Origin: Streptosporangium sp. NBC_01495
GTDB taxonomy: Bacteria > Actinomycetota > Actinomycetes > Streptosporangiales > Streptosporangiaceae
Assembly: GCF_036250735.1 (NCBI RefSeq)
Contig: NZ_CP109430.1
Span: forward strand, 1,550,001-1,614,000
DNA: 64,000 nt
Reading direction: 5' to 3'
The translations under genes and the position numbers were made by a program. Below, piece by piece: positions 57,689 through 64,000 of the stretch (position 1 is its first letter; the number at the start of each line of letters is the position of its first letter). The notes below the pieces were generated by a model. That model saw only the letters and a program-made list of their open reading frames with translations, ran no database searches and was not told the origin of the DNA.

Positions 57689-58695
57689 GAGGTGATCTCA
57701 GCGACTTTTAAATGAGTCTGCCGTGCTCGAAATGGGTGAGGACGAGTGCGGCGCGGGCGATGTCGCCGATCTTGCTGGGGCTGGCGGTGATGCGCTGCAG
57801 GGTGCGCCAGCGTTGGGTGAGCAGAGCGAAGCCGCGTTCGCCCAGGCAGCGCAGCGCACGCAACAGCATGTTGCGGGTGCGGGTGTCGACATCGAGGATG
57901 TTGCCGTCGGCCGGTTGCCGGGCGGGGGTGCGTACGCCGAGCCCGGCGCCGTCGTAGCCGGCATCAGCCAGGACCGGCAGGCCGCGGGCGCAGGCGGGAT
58001 ACAGAGCCGGCAGGACGTGGGTGCGGGCGGCGACCAGGTCGTGGATCGATCCGGGCTCGACGTCGGAGACCCACAACGGCATGCCGTCGGGGGCGAACAG
58101 CGCTTGAAGGTTGCCGCCGTGGTGGTGGGTCTTTCCCGAATACCACAGGTCGATGGGTTCGCCTTTGACGCTGGTGGTCTTCTCGCGGCAGCGGTCGGTG
58201 GCGATGACGGTGCCATCCAAGATCAGGTGGGGCAGTTCCTGGGTTTGGGCGTGGCGCAGGCACTGGTGCAGGTCGGGTGCCTGGTCGGCCAGGATCGCGA
58301 TGGCTTCGTCGAGGTAGCGGTAGGCGGTGGCGCGGGAGATGTGGTGGTCGCGGGCCAGGGCGGTGGGGTCGGTGCGGTCGCGAAACCAGCGCAGGACCAG
58401 GACGGCTTGGCCGAAGCAGGTCAGGGCTCGGGTGTCGGCGCGGGTGCCGCGCCGGCGGCGTTCGGCGGCCAGGAGGGTGGCGACATGGCGAACCAGGTCC
58501 CGGGAGACGTCGAGCGTGGCACGATAGGTGATCACGTGGAGCTTTCCGGTCGAGGATCTTGTGGTGAGACCTCTTCTACCGGGGGCTCCACGCTCATTTC
58601 AGGGACATCGCGACCTATCCCGGTTCGTACGCGTCAACGACGCTTGGCGGTATTAACACCGCAGATGCTTGACCTGTTCTCGCTGAGATCACCTC
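57689..58695 (-). mobile_element. IS5-family (ISL2-like) insertion sequence
   Basis: 1007 bp with perfect 16-bp terminal repeats GAGGTGATCTCAGCGA at each end. It is flanked by the 3-bp direct repeat ACT (57686-57688 and 58696-58698). A 3-bp ANT duplication is what the ISL2 group of IS5 produces. It carries one intact transposase and lies just upstream of the DUF1998-helicase operon. Confidence 0.88.
57708..58535 (-). CDS. IS5-family transposase
   Basis: The 275-aa DDE transposase has an N-terminal helix-turn-helix (ALARDHHISRATAYRYLDEA), first Asp in HLILDGTVIATDRC, second Asp in LPVLADAGYDGAGLG, and Glu in LRCLGERGFALLTQRW. It is intact and fills the element. It is a different lineage from the frameshifted transposase at 6868-7640. 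Confidence 0.92.
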   Translation of the reverse strand: MITYRATLDVSRDLVRHVATLLAAERRRRGTRADTRALTCFGQAVLVLRWFRDRTDPTALARDHHISRATAYRYLDEAIAILADQAPDLHQCLRHAQTQELPHLILDGTVIATDRCREKTTSVKGEPIDLWYSGKTHHHGGNLQALFAPDGMPLWVSDVEPGSIHDLVAARTHVLPALYPACARGLPVLADAGYDGAGLGVRTPARQPADGNILDVDTRTRNMLLRALRCLGERGFALLTQRWRTLQRITASPSKIGDIARAALVLTHFEHGRLI

Positions 58696-59073
58696 ACTGA
58701 ACTGAGTTGCACCGAAGAGGTCGACTAAGTCAATTGATAGCGGTAGTCGCGTGACTTCCTTGGTAAGTGACCTCATGGTGAACAGACGTGGCGAGTGGCG
58801 TTCTGGTTTACCTATGGGGCTTCTGAAGGGAAAGATCTATATGAAATATCATCACATAGAACTTTTCGAGTGATTTGAGAGGTAAGCGGCATACATGGCT
58901 ATTTCTGGCCTGATGGGTGGCCGTGTCCGGCTATAGGTCCCTCGGTGATTGAACGCGCTGCGCTTCTGGGAGGCTTGCCGCACCACATCGCCGCTCAGAA
59001 TCCCGACCTGGAAGACGAGGACGGACGCGGCCTCCATTCACCCCTGCGGGGATCGGGGCGCGGCACCGCCGAG
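58696..59073. other. Intergenic region between the IS5 element and the nuclease-helicase genes
   Basis: About 380 bp, A+T-richer at 58830-58900 (GATCTATATGAAATATCATC). This was probably the original upstream region of the operon whose first gene starts at 57565, now separated from it by the IS. No gene supported. Confidence 0.4.
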
Positions 59074-61005
59074 TCAGGTGCCGGAGCCGTTGACGAGGCC
59101 GGAGAGGAACTCCTGGGTCTCAGGGTCCGTCGAGTACAGGACCATCCCCGTCAGCCCCCTGGTGAGCAGCACCTTGTAGGTGTTGCGGATCAGGCGGTCG
59201 AACTGCTCGTGGGTGACCGACGACTTCGTCAGGTCCCTGTCCTTGCATCCCTCGCGCTCCGTGATAAGCCTGCCGCCACGGGCCAGCAGGTCAGGGCCGA
59301 TGATCACGCCGGCCCAGTCGAACTCCAGGCCCTGGGCCGTGTAGACGCAGCCGATCTGGCCGAATCCGCCGGGCGCGCTGGCCCAGATCTGGCTCGGGGG
59401 AGCGTCGCCAACCTTGGAAGGGCTGTTCGCGTTCCAGGGGCGTTCCCAGTCGCCGATCTTCACGTCAGGCTCGAGGGTCTTGTCGGGGTTCGGCTTGCTC
59501 CACGGCCAGCAGAACCCGGCGGTCATCCGGGCCGTCCAGCCCTCGGAGAGCTTGGCGGCCAGAGTGGACTCCATGTCCGCCGGGGACTCGGCGACGATCA
59601 CCTCGAAGTTCTCGTCACCGGTCCAGGGTTGTGGCCCCGCGTCGCCGTCCCACTCGCCGTCCTCGTCGCCGAGGGCGAGAAGCCGGCGCACCCACAGGTC
59701 GTAGGCGACGCTCCCGCCGCACCGCCACTGGCCCTCGAGCGAGATGTGGTGATGGCGTACGTTCAGCTGCTGCGCGTACGACTTGATCGCGGCCAGGGTG
59801 CCGACCTCGCCCGGCTTCACCACTTGGTGCTCGTCGAGGAAGAAGACGGGCACCCGGGCCGCGTTGATCAGATCCTGGATCTGCGGTCGGTCGCTGCGCT
59901 TTTTCGGGTTGAACCGGTCGAAGGACTTCAGCCGGGCACGGTGCGCCTCGTCGGCGATGAGGATGTCGGCCTCATTGGGCCCGGCGGTCGCGAAGTCGTT
60001 GAAGTACTTGAAAAGGTTCCTGAGATCCTTGTCGCTTCCGGTCACGAAGCGACGCATCGTCTCGGTGAAGGCGCGGGATCCGGTGGCGTACCAGGTGCGG
60101 TGCTTTGCGCTGGCCATGTAGTGCAACAACTCGATGGCCACGGCGGTCTTCCCGCTGCCGGGGCCGCCGGTGATGGTGACGACCCGCTTGGTGTTCGCGG
60201 CGAAGGCCCCCTCGACCGCGTGCCGTACGGTCTCGAACGCCTTCTGCTGCTGGTCGACGAGGATGAACTTGTCGCGTCCCTTGAGGACGTTCGCGGCCTT
60301 CTCCAGGAGTGGCTGGTTGGGCTGGACCCGCCCGTTGACGAGGCGTTCGGCCGCGGGGTGCCCCTCCGCGTTCTCGAACCGGTCCCTGAGATAGCCGACG
60401 AACGCGCTCCGCTCCGTCTTGGTGAACAGCCGGACGTTGCTGTCCAGGGCCAGGTCGAACAGGCCGGGGACGCTCTTCCGCGTCGCGTTGTGCAGGTAGG
60501 CCACGCCCTCTATCGCCTCGGGCTCTCCGTCCAGGGCGCTGCAGTTCTCGGCGAGCTGCTGGCAGTAGTTGGAGACCTGGGTGGCGGGATGGGTGTCGTA
60601 GTCGTTCCAGCTTCCCGGGACCACCACGAGCTTCTCGTCCTCTTCGTAGAGCTCCGCCTCGCTCCACTGCTTGAGCTCGATGACGACGAACAGGTCCTTG
60701 CTGGTGTGACGGTTGACCCCCGCGAGGACGACGTCCGCCGCGCTCTTTCTGTTGTGCGGCATAGGGAACTCGACCATCACCTCGATCCTGTCGAGTCCGG
60801 CGTCGTTCAGGTCGCGGGCGAGGGCCGAGAGGCTGTTGGTCCACGCCCGCAGCTGGCTCTTGCCGGCTGGCCTTCCCGTCTCCCGCTTCGTCGCTTCGGC
60901 GAGTGCCGCGGTGAACGCCTTCTCCATCTCGGAGGCCGGAGTGGAAAGAGCCGTGAAGAACGTCGCCGCGGAACCTCTGTAGGCGGGTCCCAGCTGCCTG
61001 GCCAT
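59074..61005 (-). CDS. Nuclease-helicase (PD-(D/E)xK-like + DUF2075), Nhi-like, copy 1
   Basis: The 643-aa protein starts at ATG 61005. The N-terminal part carries a PD-(D/E)xK-like nuclease core, ADVVLAGVNRHTS then LFVVIELKQWSEAEL (residues about 90-115). The C-terminal DUF2075/SF1 ATPase has Walker A ITGGPGSGKTAVAIELL (about 282), Walker B ADILIADEAHRARLKS (about 347), VFFLDEHQVVKPGE (motif III-like), RCGGS, GCVYTAQGLEFDWAGVIIGP (motif V-like) and NTYKVLLTRGLTGM (motif VI-like). This matches the design of Nhi, a single-protein nuclease-helicase anti-phage enzyme described in staphylococci. It is paralogous over its whole length to the adjacent gene. Confidence 0.82.
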   Translation of the reverse strand: MARQLGPAYRGSAATFFTALSTPASEMEKAFTAALAEATKRETGRPAGKSQLRAWTNSLSALARDLNDAGLDRIEVMVEFPMPHNRKSAADVVLAGVNRHTSKDLFVVIELKQWSEAELYEEDEKLVVVPGSWNDYDTHPATQVSNYCQQLAENCSALDGEPEAIEGVAYLHNATRKSVPGLFDLALDSNVRLFTKTERSAFVGYLRDRFENAEGHPAAERLVNGRVQPNQPLLEKAANVLKGRDKFILVDQQQKAFETVRHAVEGAFAANTKRVVTITGGPGSGKTAVAIELLHYMASAKHRTWYATGSRAFTETMRRFVTGSDKDLRNLFKYFNDFATAGPNEADILIADEAHRARLKSFDRFNPKKRSDRPQIQDLINAARVPVFFLDEHQVVKPGEVGTLAAIKSYAQQLNVRHHHISLEGQWRCGGSVAYDLWVRRLLALGDEDGEWDGDAGPQPWTGDENFEVIVAESPADMESTLAAKLSEGWTARMTAGFCWPWSKPNPDKTLEPDVKIGDWERPWNANSPSKVGDAPPSQIWASAPGGFGQIGCVYTAQGLEFDWAGVIIGPDLLARGGRLITEREGCKDRDLTKSSVTHEQFDRLIRNTYKVLLTRGLTGMVLYSTDPETQEFLSGLVNGSGT

Positions 61006-61075
61006 GCGTATACCCCCAGGGCACGAAGATTCGTGCGGTGTGGGGGCGTGTCCGTCGCCGGAAGCCCGTCGGGCC
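61006..61075 (-). promoter_or_regulatory. Structured leader of nuclease-helicase copy 1 (hairpin containing the RBS)
   Basis: On the minus strand CCCCCA pairs with TGGGGG around an inner stem GCACGA / TCGTGC. GGGGG ends 7 nt before the ATG and is the only Shine-Dalgarno candidate. An upstream GGCCCGACGGGCTTCCG block completes the element. The same arrangement precedes copy 2. Confidence 0.65.
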
Positions 61076-61126
61076 GCGCTGTCGGTGGTGCGAAAGTCGT
61101 CGCTTGTTTGGTGTCGCTCCGGGCCC

Positions 61127-63004
61127 TCAGGCCCGCATCAGTTCCTCGATGAACTCCTGGGTCCGTGCGTCGACGGACCAGACGTAGGTGCCGGCCATTC
61201 CGCGGGTGAGCAGGACCTTGTAGGTGTTGCGGATCAGGCGGTCGGCCTGCTCGTCGGACACGTCTCGCTTTTTGAGCTCCGGGTCCCTGCTGGCCGCCCG
61301 GACGGTGACGAGCCTGCCGTCGCGGTAGACCAGGTCCGGGCCGATGATCACGCCGTTCCAGTCGTACTCGAAGCCCTGGGCGGTGTAGACGCAGCCGACC
61401 TGCTCGAAGCCGTCGTCCTGGGTCGCCCACAGTGCGCTCGCGGGCGCGTTACCCACGGCCCGGTTGCCCTTGACGTTCCACGGACGGGACCAGCCGTCGA
61501 GCCGGATGTCGTGGACGAGCGTGTCGTCCTTTCGAGGCTCGCTCCACGGCCAGCAGAAGCCGGCGGTCATCCGGGCCGAGTAGTCCTTGTCCAGCTTCGA
61601 TCGCAGCAGGGCCTCGAGCTCCTGCGGCGAACCGGCCGCCGAGACCGCGAAGTGGTCGTCTCCGAGCCACGGCACGGGGCCGCCGGCCCGCAGGCCGAGG
61701 AGGCGCAGCACCCACTCCTCGTACGCGCGGCTGCCGCCACAGCGGTACTGCTCGTCGAGGGCGACCTCGTGAACCCGGAACCCGCGCGCTTCCGCGTGGT
61801 CCCTGATCTCGGCCACGGTGCCCATCTCGCCGGGCCGTACGACCTGGTGCTCGTCCAGCAGGAAGACGGGCACTCTGGCGGCGTCGATCAGCTCGTCGAC
61901 CTGGCGTCGATCGCTGCGCAGGCGGGCCGGGGTGTATCGGTTCTGCGAGGTCTCCCGGATCCGGTGCGCCTCGTCGCAGATGAGGACGTCGAGACCGTTG
62001 CGCTCGGCTTTCGTGAAGCTGTTGAAGTATTTGAAAAGGTTCTTCACCTTCGAGGAGCCCTTGCCCGGCACCCGGCGCAGCGTCTCGGTGAACGAGCGGG
62101 ACCCCGTGGCGTGCAGAACGTCGCGGCCCTGCCGGGACAGCTCACCCAGCAGGGACAGCGCGATGACGCTCTTGCCACTTCCCGGGCCACCACTGACGAT
62201 GACGACCTCTTTCGAGTCCGCCCTGCGCGCCCTGTCGACAGAATTCAGCACGATCTCGTACGCCAGCCGCTGCTCGTCGAGCAGCACGAACTGCTCGCGG
62301 TCCCTGATCTCCGCGGCGGCAAGTTTGAGGAGTTGTTTGGAGGGGCGGACGGCACTGGTGAGCAACTGGTCGGCCGCGCCGGCGCCCGACTCGGAGGCGA
62401 ACCGCTCGCGGAGATAGTCGAGGAAGGCTCCGCGACGGCTCTTGGTGAACATGCGGCTCTGCTCGCTCAGCACCTCCCCGTAGAGGTCCTCGACGTCGAG
62501 GTCGGCCGCGTTGTGCAGGTAGGCCACGCCCCTGACCGCTTCGCTTCGGCCCTCCACGGCGCCGACGAAGTCGGTGATGTAGTCGCAGTAGTTCTGGACC
62601 TGGAGGATCGGGTGCAGGCGAGGACCGGCCACACCTTTGACGAGCACGAGGTTGGGGTCGTCCTCGAACAGTTCGGCCTGGCTCCACTGCTTCAGCTCCA
62701 CCACCACGTACGCGTCACCGCCCGTGTGGCGGTCGACCCCGGCGAGGACCACGTCGGCGCGCTTGCTGGTCAGCGGGAGCTGGTACTCGACCAGCATCTC
62801 GACGGCGCCGAGCCCGGCGTCGACCAGATCGCGCGCCAGGACGGGAAGGCTCCGGTCCCAGGACCTGCGCTCGGCGTCGGAGGGGTTGACGCGCACGGTC
62901 CTTCGGAGGTGCTCGGCGATGACTTCGCTCAACCGCCGTTCGGGAACCGAACCATCGGTCGCCAGCATGGCCAGACTTTCGGCGGAATGCCGAAATGCCG
63001 TCAC
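61127..63004 (-). CDS. Nuclease-helicase (PD-(D/E)xK-like + DUF2075), Nhi-like, copy 2
   Basis: The protein is 625 aa from GTG 63004, placed exactly like the start of copy 1 (7 nt after GGGGG); the frame extends to 63025 but that would run through the RBS. Nuclease core: KRADVVLAGVDRHTGGDAYV then VVELKQWSQAELFEDD. ATPase: VSGGPGSGKSVIALSLLGEL, LDVLICDEAHRIRETSQNRY, VFLLDEHQVVRPGEMG, RCGGSRAYEEWVLR, CVYTAQGFEYDWNGVIIGP, NTYKVLLTRGMAGTYVW. Divergence from copy 1 is considerable outside these motifs, so the duplication is not recent. Distinct targets or dosage are possible. Confidence 0.82.
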   Translation of the reverse strand: MTAFRHSAESLAMLATDGSVPERRLSEVIAEHLRRTVRVNPSDAERRSWDRSLPVLARDLVDAGLGAVEMLVEYQLPLTSKRADVVLAGVDRHTGGDAYVVVELKQWSQAELFEDDPNLVLVKGVAGPRLHPILQVQNYCDYITDFVGAVEGRSEAVRGVAYLHNAADLDVEDLYGEVLSEQSRMFTKSRRGAFLDYLRERFASESGAGAADQLLTSAVRPSKQLLKLAAAEIRDREQFVLLDEQRLAYEIVLNSVDRARRADSKEVVIVSGGPGSGKSVIALSLLGELSRQGRDVLHATGSRSFTETLRRVPGKGSSKVKNLFKYFNSFTKAERNGLDVLICDEAHRIRETSQNRYTPARLRSDRRQVDELIDAARVPVFLLDEHQVVRPGEMGTVAEIRDHAEARGFRVHEVALDEQYRCGGSRAYEEWVLRLLGLRAGGPVPWLGDDHFAVSAAGSPQELEALLRSKLDKDYSARMTAGFCWPWSEPRKDDTLVHDIRLDGWSRPWNVKGNRAVGNAPASALWATQDDGFEQVGCVYTAQGFEYDWNGVIIGPDLVYRDGRLVTVRAASRDPELKKRDVSDEQADRLIRNTYKVLLTRGMAGTYVWSVDARTQEFIEELMRA

Positions 63005-63090
63005 GGACCTACCCCCAGGCAGCACGAGAGACTCGTGCGGTATGGGGGCGTATCCGTGCTCAGACGATGAGCGGAAGCCCGTCGGGCCGC
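63005..63090 (-). promoter_or_regulatory. Structured leader of nuclease-helicase copy 2 (hairpin containing the RBS)
   Basis: On the minus strand CCCCCA and TGGGGG again form the outer stem; the inner stem is GCACGAG / CTCGTGC with a 3-nt loop. GGGGG is 7 nt before the GTG. The GCGGCCCGACGGGCTTCCG block is conserved upstream. The region between the blocks differs from copy 1, so conservation is selective. Confidence 0.65.
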
Positions 63091-63130
63091 ATCACTATGC
63101 CAGGCACATTACAGCGATCATCCGACAAAA

Positions 63131-63487
63131 TCAGGCGAGCGGCGGGGCCTTCCTGGCCGACCCCCGGTAGGTCTCCACGTCATAGCGTCTGTCGCTTTGA
63201 TCGAGCTTGGCATGGGCGGCTTCGACGAGGTCGACGTTCAGCACATCGGCGAGCCGGGTCAGATAGATCATGACGTCGGCGAGTTCGGAGCGCAGGCGCC
63301 CGGCGGCCTCCGGGTCCTCCATAGCCCGCGCGGACTCCTCGGGAGTGAGCCACTGCAGCTCCGCGAGGAGTTCCCCGACCTCTCCTGCCAGGGCCATGGC
63401 CAGGTTCTTCGGGGTGTGGAACCGCTCCCACTCCCTGTCGTGCGCGAACCGACGCAACCTGTCGGCCAGTTCCTCAAGCTCCGTCAT
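63131..63487 (-). CDS. MazG-like nucleotide pyrophosphohydrolase
   Basis: The 118-aa all-helical protein has the MazG/dCTPase metal motif: LAMALAGEVGELLAELQWLT (ExxE) and LRSELADVMIYLTRLADVLN (ExxD). The N-terminus is RFAHDREWERFHTPKNL. Such enzymes remove non-canonical or excess (d)NTPs. It lies upstream of the nuclease-helicase pair on the same strand, with about 125 bp between; joint function is unproven. Confidence 0.9.
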   Translation of the reverse strand: MTELEELADRLRRFAHDREWERFHTPKNLAMALAGEVGELLAELQWLTPEESARAMEDPEAAGRLRSELADVMIYLTRLADVLNVDLVEAAHAKLDQSDRRYDVETYRGSARKAPPLA

Positions 63488-63764
63488 GGAAGCACGCTAC
63501 AAGCCGTGGGAAATCACAAGGGCGCGGCGCCGCCAGTACCTGTTGCTGTCCCTCAGCCCGATACCACGCGGCGGAAGGCGAAATTTCTGTCTCGCCCTAC
63601 TGCGCCTGCGTGCACATCCAGTGGGTGATGGAGGGGACTCACCCCCTGCGATGGCAGGAAATAAGGAAGAAGAAGGCGATATATCGGTGCTAGCCTTCCG
63701 GAGCCGGCCGCGGGACTCCGGTGCGACTTCCGGGACCCGCCTTTGAAGCGATGATTCGCAGCTC

Positions 63765-64000
63765 GTGCCCCCATTCCCCGGCCGGCCTCGTACATCACCC
63801 ACCCCGGAGGCGGCGATCGAAGCTCACATCGAGACCGGTGCGGATCTGATCGCCGCCGACGACGTCCTGCTGTTCGTGAACGCGGCGATCACCTCCACCG
63901 GCCAGCGTGAGTTCCACTCCGGCGCGGACGAGCAGAGCCTCTCGCTGGACTTCCTGCATCGCTACCTGCTGGGCAACTATCGCGACCTGTACGCGGCCAC
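63765..64000 (+). CDS. Start of an unidentified gene, 3' end outside window
   Basis: From GTG 63765 the frame stays open to the right edge (78 codons). It reads MPPFPGRPRTSP, then TPEAAIEAHIETGADLIAAD, DVLLFVNAAITSTGQREFHS, and SLDFLHRYLLGNYRDLYAAT. Codon usage is typical of real genes. The start has no clear Shine-Dalgarno, so another may apply. Not recognised. Confidence 0.55.
   Translation, partial: MPPFPGRPRTSPTPEAAIEAHIETGADLIAADDVLLFVNAAITSTGQREFHSGADEQSLSLDFLHRYLLGNYRDLYAA

Noticed and set aside
59036-59062. CRISPR repeat-like CACCCCTGCGGGGATCGGGG
   Set aside because: Single partial match to the I-E repeat core, with no second copy at the right spacing; likely chance in G+C-rich DNA.

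Overview
The window is high-G+C DNA from a filamentous actinomycete, most likely Streptosporangiales (Streptosporangium/Nonomuraea-like). The indications are about 70% or more G+C in coding DNA, many GTG/TTG starts, chains of 4-bp ATGA/GTGA overlaps, a CU044_5270-family protein beside an ECF sigma factor, and a DUF5753-type HTH regulator paired with a DUF397 protein. All calls come from reading the sequence; no database search was run.

Layout. (1) 1-4225: tail of a subtilisin-like peptidase, a truncated aldo/keto reductase, an erythromycin-esterase-like gene, then a debris zone with an IS1380 transposase scrap, a two-repeat type I-E-like CRISPR remnant and a perfect 25-bp palindrome. (2) 4223-7659: a reading frame cut by an IS5-family element, which itself carries a group II intron inserted inside its left terminal repeat. 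(3) 8436-16550: a small membrane protein, then a tightly overlapping four-gene operon of SulP permease, DabA (DUF2309), DabB (NuoL-like) and a second complex-I-like membrane subunit. It looks like an energy-coupled inorganic-carbon uptake module. (4) 17017-19494: an EF-G paralogue behind a structured leader with a possible leader peptide. (5) 19572-23206: a two-gene membrane pair resembling MotA/MotB or ExbB/ExbD stators, then ECF sigma plus CU044_5270 protein.

(6) 23393-63004 is largely a defence island. It holds a HEPN-motif protein behind a strong intrinsic-terminator hairpin, a complete type 2 BREX (Pgl) operon (pglW-pglX-pglY-pglZ-brxD-brxHI) and a regulatory/metabolic stretch (DUF397, HTH-DUF5753, HATPase, SAH-hydrolase-like protein, Nudix). 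After these comes a minus-strand three-gene operon built around a 1702-aa DEAH helicase with a DUF1998-type C-terminus and two partners I do not recognise. Two tandem paralogous nuclease-helicases (PD-(D/E)xK-like plus DUF2075, Nhi-like) close the island. The operon is damaged: an IS701 element sits in its first gene (4-bp target duplication; frame restored exactly on removal) and an IS5-type element sits just upstream. A MazG-like pyrophosphohydrolase and the start of an unidentified gene finish the window.

The most novel-looking items are the three-gene DUF1998-helicase operon, the conserved hairpin whose 3' arm contains the Shine-Dalgarno sequence of both nuclease-helicase paralogues, the low-G+C block inside pglX, and the intron-in-IS-in-gene nest.
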